Made by a program: the position numbers and the translations under genes. The notes below the pieces were generated by a model that searched no databases, was not told the origin of the DNA, and saw nothing but the letters and a program-made list of their open reading frames with translations. This document shows, in pieces, positions 8,753 through 17,764 of a DNA stretch of 64,000 nt (positions are counted from its first letter, which is position 1; every line of letters begins with the position of its first letter). Source of the DNA: Ammoniphilus resinae (lineage in GTDB: Bacteria; Bacillota; Bacilli; Aneurinibacillales; RAOX-1); contig NZ_JAGGKT010000010.1 of assembly GCF_017873965.1 (NCBI RefSeq), positions 123,851 to 187,850 on the forward strand, given 5' to 3'.

Positions 8753-9067
8753 TGTATACACATCCTTTTTCTTTACGGGGACTTTAATCCACCGTTTGTA
8801 CAAATGCCATCAATAATCCATAGTATTCTTTAGTAGACTGGGAAATCCTCTAGGATTCAATAAATTCAAATAAAGGAGGGATCGTGCTCCTTATACTTCA
8901 ACTGAATTTTTAAAAAATAGAGTTTTATTTCCATTTATGATAAAGTTTCAGAATAGGGTTTCATTCAATTTATCCTTTTTTAAATTTTGATACGTCTTTC
9001 TTAGGATTTAGGATTTAGCATTTATCTTTATTTCATTGTCATAAAAAAAGATTAAGAGGTTATACAC

Positions 9068-10285
9068 ATGGAAACGTCAAAACCCCAATTATGGAGTAAA
9101 AATTTTATTTTATTTTCAATGATCACTTTTTTCATTGCTCTTACTTATTTTTTAACGATAACAACTATAGCGGGATATGCCATGAAAGGGTTTCATGCCA
9201 CGGAAGGGATGGCTGGGCTTGCTGCTAGTGTTTTTGTTATTGGTGTCCTTTCACTTCGTATCCTGATAGGAAAATACATTGACATCATCGGCAGAAAAAA
9301 GCTGCTTTATCTTGCATTGATTTTAGCTTTTTTCTGCACGCTGCTTTACTTCCCAATCAAAGATTTAACTATTTTCATATTCATCCGCTTTCTCCACGGT
9401 GCGCTAGTGGGGATCGTGCTGACCGTTATGCAAATCTCGGTGATCGATATCATTCCTGTCAAACGACAAGGGGAAGGAATTAGTTATTATACGTTAAGTT
9501 TTATTCTAGCAACAGCTATTGGACCTTTTCTCGGGCTTTTAATGACTCAGTTGGCAAGTATTTACGCGATCTTTGTTTGCTGTACGATTTTAACGGGTAT
9601 TGGTATTTTATTAGCTTTGTTTACTAAGTTTCCTAAAGTAGTACTCACAAAGGAACAACGCGAAGGAATGAAGGGTTTACATTTTAGTCAGTTCTTTGAA
9701 ATAAAAGCGATTTCTATGTCCTTAATAATGACTGTTTTAGCTTTAACTTTCTCTGGTATTATCACATTCCTTGCTTCTTATTCGGTGGAAATTAATTTAA
9801 CGTATGTTGCGAGTCTCTTTTTTATTATCTATTCTGTCTGCATCTTCATTTCTAGACCCATCACTGGCAGAATACTAGATACAAAAGGGGATAATATTGT
9901 GATGTATCCAGCGCTCATTCTTTTTGCGGCCAGCTTCATTGTTCTTGGTCTAGCTAACCATGGTTTTACTTTAATACTTGCCAGTATATTAGCTGGGCTC
10001 GGATATGGAAATCTACAATCTTCTATCCAAGCGATCGCGATTAAAAAATCCCCACCACATCGAGCGGGGCTTGCAGCATCCACTTACTTTATCTTGAATG
10101 ATATAGGAATTGGAATTGGGCCTTTTCTTCTTGGTCTTTTTATTCCATTTATCGGGTACCGCAATATGTACTTTGCCTCATTCATTATCGTTATTGCTTG
10201 CACCTTTGCCTATTATGTGATTCATGGGAAAAGAGCAGTAAAACTAAACCACCGTGAAGGCCAAAGCAGTACTAGCCTAACATAA
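9068..10285 (+). CDS. MFS transporter (drug/metabolite exporter type)
   Basis: A 405-residue membrane protein with about twelve hydrophobic helices. The loop after TM2 carries the MFS motif A (GKYIDIIGRKK), and the second half has a weaker copy (SRPITGRILDTKGD). The segment ATAIGPFLGLL resembles the motif C of antiporter-type exporters. It is therefore a proton-coupled exporter more likely than an importer. The FAD oxidoreductase gene follows in the same direction after ~77 bp containing a repeat R1 fragment, so co-transcription is possible but unproven. The substrate is unknown. Confidence 0.85.
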   Translation: METSKPQLWSKNFILFSMITFFIALTYFLTITTIAGYAMKGFHATEGMAGLAASVFVIGVLSLRILIGKYIDIIGRKKLLYLALILAFFCTLLYFPIKDLTIFIFIRFLHGALVGIVLTVMQISVIDIIPVKRQGEGISYYTLSFILATAIGPFLGLLMTQLASIYAIFVCCTILTGIGILLALFTKFPKVVLTKEQREGMKGLHFSQFFEIKAISMSLIMTVLALTFSGIITFLASYSVEINLTYVASLFFIIYSVCIFISRPITGRILDTKGDNIVMYPALILFAASFIVLGLANHGFTLILASILAGLGYGNLQSSIQAIAIKKSPPHRAGLAASTYFILNDIGIGIGPFLLGLFIPFIGYRNMYFASFIIVIACTFAYYVIHGKRAVKLNHREGQSSTSLT

Positions 10286-10286
10286 A

Positions 10287-10332
10287 GCAGACGGTGAAGT
10301 GCTGTCGAACTTCAGCGCGAAAAAGTGGTCGT
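10287..10332. repeat. Dispersed repeat R1, left-half fragment
   Basis: GCAGACGGTGAAGTGCTGTC followed by a degenerate tail, between the MFS and FAD-oxidoreductase genes. Confidence 0.5.
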
Positions 10333-10362
10333 TGCTATAATTATTAAGGAGGATCCTTTAGG

Positions 10363-11739
10363 ATGAGTGAAACTAGAATATTAGGGTCCCATGCCATTGT
10401 CATTGGTTCTGGAATAGCTGGTTTATGTGCGGCACAAGTGCTGTCTGGTTACTTTGAGCGAGTGACGGTTATAGAAAAAGGCGATCCTAGACCTTCTCCT
10501 ACAGAGCCTAGGAAGGAAGTTCCTCAAGGTTATCATCTCCATGCTTTACTTAAGGGAGGAGAAGAGGCGCTGGAGCGACTTTTCCCAGGAATCACTAAAG
10601 TTCTTATTCAGGAAGGTTCAACATGGATAAATGGTACTCAAGATCTGAAATGGTTTCATCATGGCGTTTGGAAAAAACGATTTAAAGGCCGCTTATCGGT
10701 TCTTCTTCAAAGCCGTCCGTTCTTAGAAGGCCATATTCGCTGCAGAGTGGAAGAGGACCCTCGCATCTCGATTTGTTATCGGACGCAAGCTGTCCGCCCC
10801 CTATATCATTCAAGTACGTCCACCATAACGGGGATCCATGTGGAGGAATTGAGTTCTGGACTCTCCAAAGATTTATCCGCGGATCTGGTCTTGGATGCAA
10901 GTGGCTATGGATCTAAGTTCCATCCGTGGTTTATTTCAAATGGGTATCACGTTCCGGTAGAGAAGGTGAACATTGACCTTTGCTATATTAGTCAGATTTA
11001 TCAACTTCCCCCCGTTGAAGAACGAGATTGGTCCACTCTCTTGGTTTATCCTTATGCTCCGGTTGAAAAGACAGGAGGAACAATATCCTGTATCGAAGGA
11101 AATCGGCATATTGTCACATTGTTTGGTTATCATAGCCCGCTTGCACATGCCAACCTAAAGGAAGCCGGTGAGTTTCTGGAGTTCACGAAACAGTTGCCAC
11201 AAGATACCATTTATCAAGAACTTCAGGGGGCTATCCCTCTATCAGAAATAAGAGTACATAAGGTTCCTCATATGACTAGGTATCGCTGGGAGAAAATGAG
11301 TAATCCTCCTCAGCGATTTTTATTTATGGGCGATTCCTTATGTAGATTCGATCCTGTATTTGGACAGGGCATGTCAGCTGCAGCCATGCAGGCTCTTCAG
11401 TTGAAGGATTGTCTGCAAATGGAGTGGGAAAAGAGGAGGTCAATTACCACCCATTTCACAAAGCGTTATTATAAAAAGATGTCAAAGCTGATCGATCCGA
11501 TCTGGGATATGATCCTTATTGAAGATTTTCGCTATCCTCATGTGTCAGGGAGGAAACCGAGGGGACTTCGCTTTCTCCAATGGTATATCAGGCGTGTTTT
11601 TCGGCTTTCTTCAGAAGACACCGATATTTATAATTCCTTTATTTATGTTATGAATTTGCTGCGCCCTGCCACTACCTTGTTTTCTCCGTCAATCCTTTGT
11701 AAAGTGCTTGGAAAGTGGAAAAGGGATCCAAATATGTAA
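10363..11739 (+). CDS. FAD-dependent oxidoreductase/monooxygenase
   Basis: A 458-residue flavoprotein of the aromatic-hydroxylase/geranylgeranyl-reductase-like group. The dinucleotide-binding fold is at the start (VIGSGIAGLCAAQVL with VTVIEKG ending the second strand, about residues 12-40). An R-x-x-V-P-Q-x-x-H-x-H segment follows (about 49-58). The second FAD motif is FMGDSLCRFDPVFGQGMSAA (about 324-343). The RBS AAGGAGGATCC precedes the ATG. It may hydroxylate or reduce a lipophilic molecule; the neighbouring MFS gene suggests a product or toxicant that is exported. A specific substrate is not inferable. Confidence 0.8.
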   Translation: MSETRILGSHAIVIGSGIAGLCAAQVLSGYFERVTVIEKGDPRPSPTEPRKEVPQGYHLHALLKGGEEALERLFPGITKVLIQEGSTWINGTQDLKWFHHGVWKKRFKGRLSVLLQSRPFLEGHIRCRVEEDPRISICYRTQAVRPLYHSSTSTITGIHVEELSSGLSKDLSADLVLDASGYGSKFHPWFISNGYHVPVEKVNIDLCYISQIYQLPPVEERDWSTLLVYPYAPVEKTGGTISCIEGNRHIVTLFGYHSPLAHANLKEAGEFLEFTKQLPQDTIYQELQGAIPLSEIRVHKVPHMTRYRWEKMSNPPQRFLFMGDSLCRFDPVFGQGMSAAAMQALQLKDCLQMEWEKRRSITTHFTKRYYKKMSKLIDPIWDMILIEDFRYPHVSGRKPRGLRFLQWYIRRVFRLSSEDTDIYNSFIYVMNLLRPATTLFSPSILCKVLGKWKRDPNM

Positions 11740-11770
11740 AGTCGATGACATGATTTGTCAACGATTGGGT

Positions 11771-11890
11771 CATAGACCGCCCTTGAGCTCACAACTCAGC
11801 GTTCCATTTCTGGATAAATTAGTGCCGACCCCATTTTGGGGATCCTCTGTTGTACATGACCGATAGTGTTCCAGTACTATCGGTCTTTTT
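11771..11890. repeat. Decayed copy of the Hol-Tox/antisense 3' region
   Basis: About 120 bp closely matching 7473-7588: GACCGCCCTTGAGCT near the start, CCGACCCCATTTTGGGGA, TGTTGTACATGACCGATAGTG and the final hairpin GACCGATAGT/ACTATCGGTC with T5. There is no toxin reading frame upstream, and the antisense promoter side is replaced by the 52-bp tandem array. The hairpin arms carry compensatory changes relative to the first copy, so its fold is kept. Confidence 0.65.
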
Positions 11891-11905
11891 ACAAGGAGAA
11901 TAAAC

Positions 11906-12231
11906 CGGATTCGTGACAACTACGCAAGGAGTCACCCCGTCCTTGTCGCGAATAGCTCGGATTCGTGACAGGTTCGCAAGGAGTACCCCCACTCTTGTCA
12001 CGAATAAACCGGATTCGTGACAACTACGCAAGGAGTCACCCCGTCCTTGTCGCGAATAGCTCGGATTCGTGACAACTACGCAAGGAGTCACCCCGTCCTT
12101 GTCACGAATAAACCGGATTCGTGACAACTACGCAAGGAGTCACCCCGTCCTTGTCGCGAATAGATCGGATTCGTGACAGGTTCGCAAGGAGTACCCACGT
12201 CCTTGTCGCGAATAGCTCGGATTCGTGACAA
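11906..12231. repeat. Tandem array, six 52-bp palindromic units plus a partial
   Basis: Units begin with CGGATTCGTGACA at 11906, 11958, 12010, 12062, 12114, 12166 and (partial) 12218, an exact 52-bp period. Each unit is an inverted repeat: ATTCGTGACAA at the left and TTGTC(A/G)CGAAT at the right. Two middle-sequence types occur, one with ACTACGCAAGGAGTCACC (units 1, 3, 4, 5) and one with GGTTCGCAAGGAGTACCC (units 2 and 6). Transcripts would form a series of hairpins. Open frames through the array are by-products of the repeat. Confidence 0.9.
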
Positions 12232-12584
12232 ATCAGCATGGGATTTGATGTACCGATTGCGGTTAAACTTTTAAAAGTCTGGAAAAAAGGGGAGGATCTA
12301 TTCATGCTGAATGGGTCTACTAAACGTCTTGCTCATTTGATTTTCTCCTCCAGAACGTCCTTTAGGCGGAATTTTATTATTCTAATTTATATGCAACGCT
12401 AGTGGGTCAGACCCCTTCCCTAATAAGGCGTTAGCTTGGCGAATTTACTCAAGTAAATGTCTTGTTTGAGAGTTTGCCCAGCCCGCACATTTAGATCGAT
12501 TACCTTTAGCATTGGTGTATGCAAGGATTCTTTTGCGGTATAATGAACAGATGAAGTTGACAACACGATTTGGAGGCAGCCTGA
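12232..12584. other. Intergenic region before helicase gene
   Basis: No supported gene. It contains an R1 fragment at 12404-12441 and, near the end, the leader of the helicase gene with TTTGGAGGC as its ribosome binding site. Confidence 0.5.
12404..12441. repeat. Dispersed repeat R1, right-half fragment
   Basis: GGGTCAGACCCC followed by GGCGTTAGCTTGGCGAA, the right half of R1. Confidence 0.5.
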
Positions 12585-14495
12585 TTGAAAACTTATCCAT
12601 TTGCATTTGACCCCACACAGCCGTTTGATCAGCAAGCTAGCGATTGGATAGCAGATGTGTTTTATGAGATTTTACCGGAAGCTGGCTTTGAAATAAGAGA
12701 TGAGCAGATCTACATGGCTTTTCAATTGGAACGGGCCTTCAGCGGGAATCAAACCATTTTCGCGGAGGGCGGCGTAGGAACTGGCAAAACGTTCGTCTAT
12801 TTGTTATACGCGATTCTCTATGCCCGATATACGAGAAAACCGGCCATCATCGCCTGTGCGGACGAATCCTTAATCGAACAATTGGTCAAGCCGGAAGGGG
12901 ATATCGCCAAACTTGCCCGGTACTTGGACCTCACGATCGACGCCAGGTTGGGCAAATCCCAAGACCAGTATCTTTGTTTAAATAAGCTCGACGATGCTAG
13001 ATTAGGAATGGATGATGCGGAGGTTTTTCGAGAGATATATCGGGGGTTACCGGAGTTTGTTCGTTCTCGAAGTACCCTGCAATCCTTTTATCCTTACGGG
13101 GACCGTAAAGATTATCCTCACTTGACAGATCAGCAATGGGGGAGTTTGGGGTGGGATGTTTTTCAAGATTGTCTCGTTTGCCCCCAACGCCAACGCTGTG
13201 GACTAACTCTTTCCCGAGATTATTACCGGAAGTCTGCGGAGTTGATCATTTGCTCGCATGATTTCTATATGGAACATATTTGGACTTATGAGGCTAGACA
13301 GCGTAGTGGACAGCTGCCGTTACTGCCGGCACACAGCTCCGTCGTGTTTGACGAAGGACATTTGTTAGAAACGGCCGCACAGAATGCGTTGACTTATAAA
13401 CTGAAGCATTCCCAGTTCGAAAGCATCGTGATTCGTTTGCTGCATGGAGAAATCCGCGAGTCTTTAGCTGTAACCATCGAAGAAGCTATAGCGCAAAGCG
13501 AAACCCTCTTTGCCTTGCTCGAGAGCAGCAGTCATCAAGTTCCTGCCTCTGATCGCAGAGACATCGTGTGGAGTCAGAATTTGATGCGAGAAGTCGACCG
13601 GTTCAGGGGGCTGCTTGATGCGATTGAAGAAGAGCTCGTGTTGGAAAGTGGTTTGTTTACGCTGAGCGATTATCAGCTAAGGATCGTGGAAGAGCATTTG
13701 GATATGATGCAATTGGCATTAGGGTTAATTAAACAGCCGGAACAACTCATTTCCTGGGTTGCGGAAGATCAAGAGGAGATCAGCTTTGTGATCATGCCAA
13801 AGAGGGTCAAAGAAGTGCTGAAGGACCATGTATTTTCCCAAAAAATGCCGATCGTGTTCTCTTCCGCGACGCTTTCCATTGATGGAAGCTTTGAACATAT
13901 GGCACAAAGCCTCGGGATTGAAAATTTCCTGTCGTTTTCCGTGCCTTCGCCCTACGATTATGATCAACAGATGAAAGTGAGTCTGTTCCCGGATAACCCC
14001 TCGACGGATAAAATGAAGCTAGCGCTAAGTTTACTGCAACAGTCGGAAGGAAGAGCCTTGATTTTGTTCCCGTCCCAAGAGGAATTAATTCGATTTAAGC
14101 AGGACATGGCCACCTATCCGGAATCGATGGACTTCCGCTTTTTATACGAAGGAACTGCGGAAATTAGCCATCTGATCTCTACATTCCAGAATGATATGGA
14201 CAGTATTCTTTGTGCGGTTACCTTATGGGAGGGGTTGGATATACCAGGACCCACACTATCCCAAGTGCTGATTTGGGCATTGCCCTTTCCGCCGAACGAT
14301 CCATTGTTTGCTGCTAAACGGAGAGATACGAACCATCCTTTTGAAGAGGTCGATATGCCTTATATGCTTCTCCGATTGAAGCAAGGAATCGGACGATTAA
14401 TTCGCTCTCGCGAGGATCGGGGAATGGTATCGATTATGGGAAAAGAACTGAATCAAGAGGGGGTAAGGGAGAAAGTGAATTCAATCCTCCCTTAA
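12585..14495 (+). CDS. DinG/XPD-type ATP-dependent DNA helicase
   Basis: A 636-residue superfamily 2 helicase. Walker A is GGVGTGKT at 62-69 and the DEAH box is DEGH at 256-259. Four cysteines (131, 196, 199, 205) are spaced as in the iron-sulfur domain of XPD/DinG helicases. The C-terminal half has the SATL motif (FSSATLSIDG), LWEGLDIPG and a final GIGRLIRS motif VI. These enzymes unwind DNA or R-loops 5' to 3' in repair. The start is a TTG 8 nt after GGAGGC. It is shorter than exonuclease-fused Bacillus DinG and lacks the exonuclease domain. It appears monocistronic. Confidence 0.9.
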   Translation: MKTYPFAFDPTQPFDQQASDWIADVFYEILPEAGFEIRDEQIYMAFQLERAFSGNQTIFAEGGVGTGKTFVYLLYAILYARYTRKPAIIACADESLIEQLVKPEGDIAKLARYLDLTIDARLGKSQDQYLCLNKLDDARLGMDDAEVFREIYRGLPEFVRSRSTLQSFYPYGDRKDYPHLTDQQWGSLGWDVFQDCLVCPQRQRCGLTLSRDYYRKSAELIICSHDFYMEHIWTYEARQRSGQLPLLPAHSSVVFDEGHLLETAAQNALTYKLKHSQFESIVIRLLHGEIRESLAVTIEEAIAQSETLFALLESSSHQVPASDRRDIVWSQNLMREVDRFRGLLDAIEEELVLESGLFTLSDYQLRIVEEHLDMMQLALGLIKQPEQLISWVAEDQEEISFVIMPKRVKEVLKDHVFSQKMPIVFSSATLSIDGSFEHMAQSLGIENFLSFSVPSPYDYDQQMKVSLFPDNPSTDKMKLALSLLQQSEGRALILFPSQEELIRFKQDMATYPESMDFRFLYEGTAEISHLISTFQNDMDSILCAVTLWEGLDIPGPTLSQVLIWALPFPPNDPLFAAKRRDTNHPFEEVDMPYMLLRLKQGIGRLIRSREDRGMVSIMGKELNQEGVREKVNSILP

Positions 14496-14708
14496 GGATT
14501 GGCTAGGTTGAAAAGATGTCATTCATGGTTTGATACATCGTACAAAATTTGTATTTGCTTTCCTGATTTTTATCTGTTATACTAAGTAAGAATTATCTTT
14601 GTTCGGGATTTAAGGAATGAATAAGTCTTTAAACTTTTCGCCTTTGATATCTAAATGAGCAAATATAGTATTGATATGTGGAATAGATCCACACAGGAGG
14701 AAACAAGC

Positions 14709-14909
14709 ATGCAACAAGGAACAGTAAAATGGTTTAACTCAGAAAAAGGTTTCGGATTCATCGAAGTTGAAGGTGGAGAAGATGTATTCGTACATTTCTC
14801 AGCTATCCAAGGCGAAGGATTTAAAACTTTAGAAGAAGGTCAAAAAGTTACTTTTGACGTTGAAAAAGGTCAACGTGGACCTCAAGCAACTAACGTAAAC
14901 AAAGCGTAA
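14709..14909 (+). CDS. Cold-shock protein (CspA/CspB family)
   Basis: A 66-residue single cold-shock domain beginning [20 protein letters not shown], with RNP1 KGFGFI and RNP2 VFVHF for single-stranded nucleic acid binding. It acts as an RNA chaperone. The start is fixed by CAGGAGGAAACAAGC directly upstream; the frame extends further 5' but without a start signal. The preceding ~200 bp is AT-rich and probably holds a long 5' UTR as in other csp genes. A perfect terminator follows, so it is monocistronic. Confidence 0.96.
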   Translation: MQQGTVKWFNSEKGFGFIEVEGGEDVFVHFSAIQGEGFKTLEEGQKVTFDVEKGQRGPQATNVNKA

Positions 14910-14919
14910 TAATGATGAA

Positions 14920-14945
14920 AGGACTCTATATTAGAGTCCTTTTTG
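14920..14945 (+). terminator. Terminator of cold-shock gene
   Basis: AGGACTCTA and TAGAGTCCT form a perfect 9-bp stem with a 3-nt loop, followed by T5. Confidence 0.9.
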
Positions 14946-15004
14946 TTTGCGCAAAAATGGTCGTAATCGGTCAAGATAGCCTTTTTCTCCAACAGCTCTA
15001 TGTT

Positions 15005-15186
15005 GGCGGACACAGGAGCCCTTATTTCTGAAAAAAAACATGATTTTCGGTGCCAACCGGACACACAGGCCCTTATTCCTTGAAATTTGGCTTCCGAATC
15101 CATCGAAAGTAGAAAATAAGGGCTCTCCTGTCCGGTTCATTCTCCAAATGGGTGTTTTTAAATAAAATAGAGGCTTCAGTGTCTGC
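15005..15186. repeat. MITE-like element copy 1 (~182 bp)
   Basis: It begins GGCGGACACAGGAGCCCTTA and ends with the approximate reverse complement (AGAGGCTTCAGTGTCTGC). Inside is a second inverted pair, CCGGACACACAGGCCCTTATT against AATAAGGGCTCTCCTGTCCGG. Two more copies of nearly identical length lie at 42523-42703 and 55510-55690. It encodes nothing, which fits a non-autonomous mobile or REP-like element. An R1 copy follows directly. Confidence 0.75.
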
Positions 15187-15274
15187 AGACGGTGAAGTAC
15201 TGTCGCGACTTGCTTCGAAAAAGGGGAGTCAGACCCCATCTCTGGGCTATAGTGTTAGCTTTGAGAAGTCGAAC
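15185..15274. repeat. Dispersed repeat R1, near full-length copy
   Basis: Runs from GCAGACGGTGAAGTACTGTC to GAGAAGTCGAAC with GAGTCAGACCCCATCTCT in the middle. It abuts the right end of MITE-like copy 1; the same junction is seen at 55.69 kb. Confidence 0.6.
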
Positions 15275-15464
15275 ACGGGAGTTAATAATTTGTTAATATT
15301 TTATTTAGATAATTTCAAGAAACCCCCATTATAATGAGTGTGAAGCAAATAATTCCCCAATTTTAAATGAACGGGTGGCCCACAAATGATCCTACGTTTG
15401 CGGCCGTCCATGTCATTGTTCTCGATGTAAAGGTGTTCTTGGGGGAAAAGGTTGGGGGAAGGCA

Positions 15465-15719
15465 ATGACTCAAATAGAGAAACAGCAAGAGCTATTGCGC
15501 AAAGCAGATGTGCTCAAACAATATGAAGTCTACGGATACCGAATTGCCTATTATGTGCTAAAGAATGAAACTTTGGCAACGAAAGCGGCAACGCAGGCTT
15601 TGCTAGAGCTATTCTATAATGATGATTTCTTCCATCTGCCACCTTTTACTCAGAAACACATCACGAAAAAAGTGTTTATGAAGCAGTCACTCATAACAAA
15701 GGCATCAGTCATCGTGTGA
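15465..15719 (+). CDS. Hypothetical protein, 84 aa
   Basis: A small protein starting MTQIEKQQELLRKADVLKQY with ribosome binding site GGGGGAAGG. The helix YGYRIAYYVLKNETLATKAA and the following LLELFYND recall the first helices of sigma-70 region 2, but no promoter-recognition region follows and the protein is too short to be a sigma factor. A TATAAT at about 15331 could serve as the -10 box, with a ~130-nt leader. The C-terminus (TQKHITKKVFMKQSLITKASVIV) is basic. No function is assigned; it could be a small regulator or a truncated gene. Confidence 0.55.
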   Translation: MTQIEKQQELLRKADVLKQYEVYGYRIAYYVLKNETLATKAATQALLELFYNDDFFHLPPFTQKHITKKVFMKQSLITKASVIV

Positions 15720-15720
15720 T

Positions 15721-15770
15721 GGGGAAAAGAGTCAGAACCGATCTCTGAGCTAAAGCGTTAGCTTGGCAAA
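15721..15770. repeat. Dispersed repeat R1, right half
   Basis: AGTCAGAACCGATCTCTGAG followed by CTAAAGCGTTAGCTTGGCAAA, starting directly after the stop codon of the small gene. Confidence 0.55.
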
Positions 15771-15809
15771 AGAACCCGATTGATCATCTAGTTGATCAAA
15801 TCGGGTTCT
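15771..15809 (-). terminator. Terminator of the sbnB operon (possibly bidirectional)
   Basis: AGAACCCGATTGATCA and TGATCAAATCGGGTTCT form a long stem. It ends 7 bp from the sbnB stop and is followed on the minus strand by TTTT. Confidence 0.75.
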
Positions 15810-15815
15810 CTTATT

Positions 15816-16781
15816 TTAATCAAGCCATTGCCCCATTCCCTGGGTTTGAGCGACCCGAACGTAATGTGCGGAGACACTGATGTCGAATACAGCCATGCCC
15901 ATGGGACTGAATAAAACAGGCTGGCTTAAGTCACACCCCGATAGGCTCTGCCGGCATACCACATCAGCAAGCGAGTGTGTATCTTTTTTTTCTAGTCCGC
16001 TCTCTTTGTGAAGGACTTCGATGTCGGTATTTTCCCGGCAAACCTCATCCCAGTCATCGACAATGATGGTGCCGATGGAATCAAGGGCCTCCTTCTTATA
16101 ATCGCGAAGGGAGATGTGCATGAGTAAGCTGCCGGGCTTCGGGTTCCGGTCGATATAGCGATAATCAGAGGCTGTGCACGTGAGGACGATGTCGGATTCC
16201 ATGTAAGCTTCCTGCCAGGACTCAGCCACTTTCACCTGATGCTGATAGGCGAGAGGGATGTTCTTTTTGTCAATCGGCCTGAGATCGTAGAGAACCACTC
16301 GCTCAATGAAATGACCGAACTGTTCCATGCACATCTTAAAATGATACTGCCCGATCGGCCCCCATCCGATGATTCCGAGAATCGCCTTGTGGGAGGGACG
16401 CTGATTTAGATAGTGCTTGAGCATTAATCCGCTGACCGATGCAGTCCGGATCATGCTGACGAGCGGGGTATGAAGGATCGCGGCTGGTTTTCCGGTAGCG
16501 GGGTCATTTAAAATGACTACGCTGTGCGCGCGCGGAAGCTGACGATGAATATTATCGGGAAAGCTAGAGATCCACTTGATTCCAGCCGTATCGATGTCTC
16601 CCCCGATATAGGCCGGCATCGCAATAATGCGGTTTTTTGGATTGCCATACCTTAAATACGGCTTGATGGGCTGCGAATAATCGCCCTGGTCAAGATGGAA
16701 GACGGTTTTTTTCACTGTCTGGATCAATTCATCCCAGTGGATGCCCATCGCTAAAATGTCCTTTTGATTTAAATACAGCAT
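15816..16781 (-). CDS. sbnB: SbnB-like N-(2-amino-2-carboxyethyl)-L-glutamate dehydrogenase
   Basis: A 321-residue member of the ornithine cyclodeaminase/mu-crystallin family, subgroup SbnB. The NAD-binding turn IIGWGPIGQYH (GxGxxG at 139-144) lies in the central Rossmann domain. The N-terminal QPIKPYLRYGNP and DTAGIKWISSFP segments are typical of SbnB. The known reaction oxidatively splits N-(2-amino-2-carboxyethyl)-L-glutamate into L-2,3-diaminopropionate and 2-oxoglutarate with NAD. It lies 14 bp downstream of sbnA in the same operon, as in staphyloferrin B loci, but no siderophore synthetase is present here. Confidence 0.85.
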   Translation of the reverse strand: MLYLNQKDILAMGIHWDELIQTVKKTVFHLDQGDYSQPIKPYLRYGNPKNRIIAMPAYIGGDIDTAGIKWISSFPDNIHRQLPRAHSVVILNDPATGKPAAILHTPLVSMIRTASVSGLMLKHYLNQRPSHKAILGIIGWGPIGQYHFKMCMEQFGHFIERVVLYDLRPIDKKNIPLAYQHQVKVAESWQEAYMESDIVLTCTASDYRYIDRNPKPGSLLMHISLRDYKKEALDSIGTIIVDDWDEVCRENTDIEVLHKESGLEKKDTHSLADVVCRQSLSGCDLSQPVLFSPMGMAVFDISVSAHYVRVAQTQGMGQWLD

Positions 16782-16795
16782 ATCATTTCCCGCCT

Positions 16796-17761
16796 TTACT
16801 GCAGTTCATCTGGCATAGCGCCCACATGCTCTTTCACCCATTCCCTCGAATAAACAGTGTCCAGATACCGGTCGCCCCGATCGGGGAAAATGAGCACAGA
16901 CGTAGAGTCCTTGGGAAGTTCTGCAGATATCGATTGGAAGCCCATCATGACGCCACCCGAGGAAGCCCCGGCGAGGATCGATTCCTTTTGCAGCAACAGC
17001 CTGCAGCCGATCACGCAATCCAAGTCGGTGACATAAACCGTCCGGTCGATCAGCTCCGGTTTAAGCTGGGGAGGAACCATTCCAGCCCCGAGGCCCGGGA
17101 ACAGGCGCTTGGATTTTTCTCCGCCAAAAATCATACTTCCTTTCGCATCTACGGCGATGACTTTGGTTTTAAGTTTATGGTCTTTAATATACTCCGCGCA
17201 CCCTCGGATCGTGCCGCAGGAGCTGACCCCGCAGAAGAGGTAGTCGATTTCCTTCAGAGAAGCTGCGATTTCTTTCATGGTGGTGTGATAATGGGATAGG
17301 TAATTGTGAGGATTAGCATATTGGTTAGGCCAATAGCTGTTTTCAATCTGGCTCAGCAGTGCCTGAACGCGGGCGATGCGGGCCGGTAAGAATTCACCGG
17401 TCTGTGGATCGGGCTGCTCCACCCAGTCAATTTCCGCTCCATACGCTTTCATGATCTGGACGTTTTGGGTGGTCGTTTTCGGATCAATGACACAAATCAA
17501 GCGCAAGCCTAGATAAGAGCAGATCATGGCCAAACTGATCGCCATATTCCCGGAGCTCGACTCGATAATGACCGTGTCCGGGCCGATCTCGCCGGATCGC
17601 AGCCCTTCCTGGATCATCCGCAGCGCAGGGCGATCTTTGGCGCTACCGCCGGGATTCATCCCTTCCCATTTTGCATAGACATGCTGCTTTGGTTCTCTTG
17701 TGATTTGACGTAAGGGAACCAGGGGCGTATTTCCAATGGTGGTTAAGATTCCGTTTTTCAT
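16796..17761 (-). CDS. sbnA: SbnA-like N-(2-amino-2-carboxyethyl)-L-glutamate synthase
   Basis: A 321-residue PLP enzyme of the cysteine synthase family. It starts ILTTIGNTPLVPL; the PLP lysine is probably Lys42 in NPGGSAKDR, and ESSSGNMAISLAM holds the substrate carboxylate loop. SbnA condenses O-phospho-L-serine with glutamate to give the substrate of SbnB. An AGGGTG site precedes the ATG, 3 bp after the ATP-grasp stop, so the genes are tightly coupled. Plain cysteine synthase is the main alternative, but pairing with an SbnB homologue argues for diaminopropionate synthesis. Confidence 0.85.
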   Translation of the reverse strand: MKNGILTTIGNTPLVPLRQITREPKQHVYAKWEGMNPGGSAKDRPALRMIQEGLRSGEIGPDTVIIESSSGNMAISLAMICSYLGLRLICVIDPKTTTQNVQIMKAYGAEIDWVEQPDPQTGEFLPARIARVQALLSQIENSYWPNQYANPHNYLSHYHTTMKEIAASLKEIDYLFCGVSSCGTIRGCAEYIKDHKLKTKVIAVDAKGSMIFGGEKSKRLFPGLGAGMVPPQLKPELIDRTVYVTDLDCVIGCRLLLQKESILAGASSGGVMMGFQSISAELPKDSTSVLIFPDRGDRYLDTVYSREWVKEHVGAMPDELQ

Positions 17762-17764
17762 CTG

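Noticed and set aside
11906..12231. Possible CRISPR array
   Set aside because: The whole 52-bp unit repeats, including the middle; there are no unique spacers and no cas genes.
11819..12305. Minus-strand frames through the 52-bp array (repeating VTNP and IRDKDG peptides)
   Set aside because: The peptides only mirror the DNA repeat, there is no ribosome binding site, and the array is better explained as noncoding hairpins.
14931..15239. 102-codon minus-strand frame in the MITE-like element
   Set aside because: The frame is not kept in the other two copies, so the element is noncoding.
16826..17299. 157-codon plus-strand frame opposite sbnA
   Set aside because: Antisense shadow of a well-supported PLP enzyme gene; no start signal and no recognisable protein.
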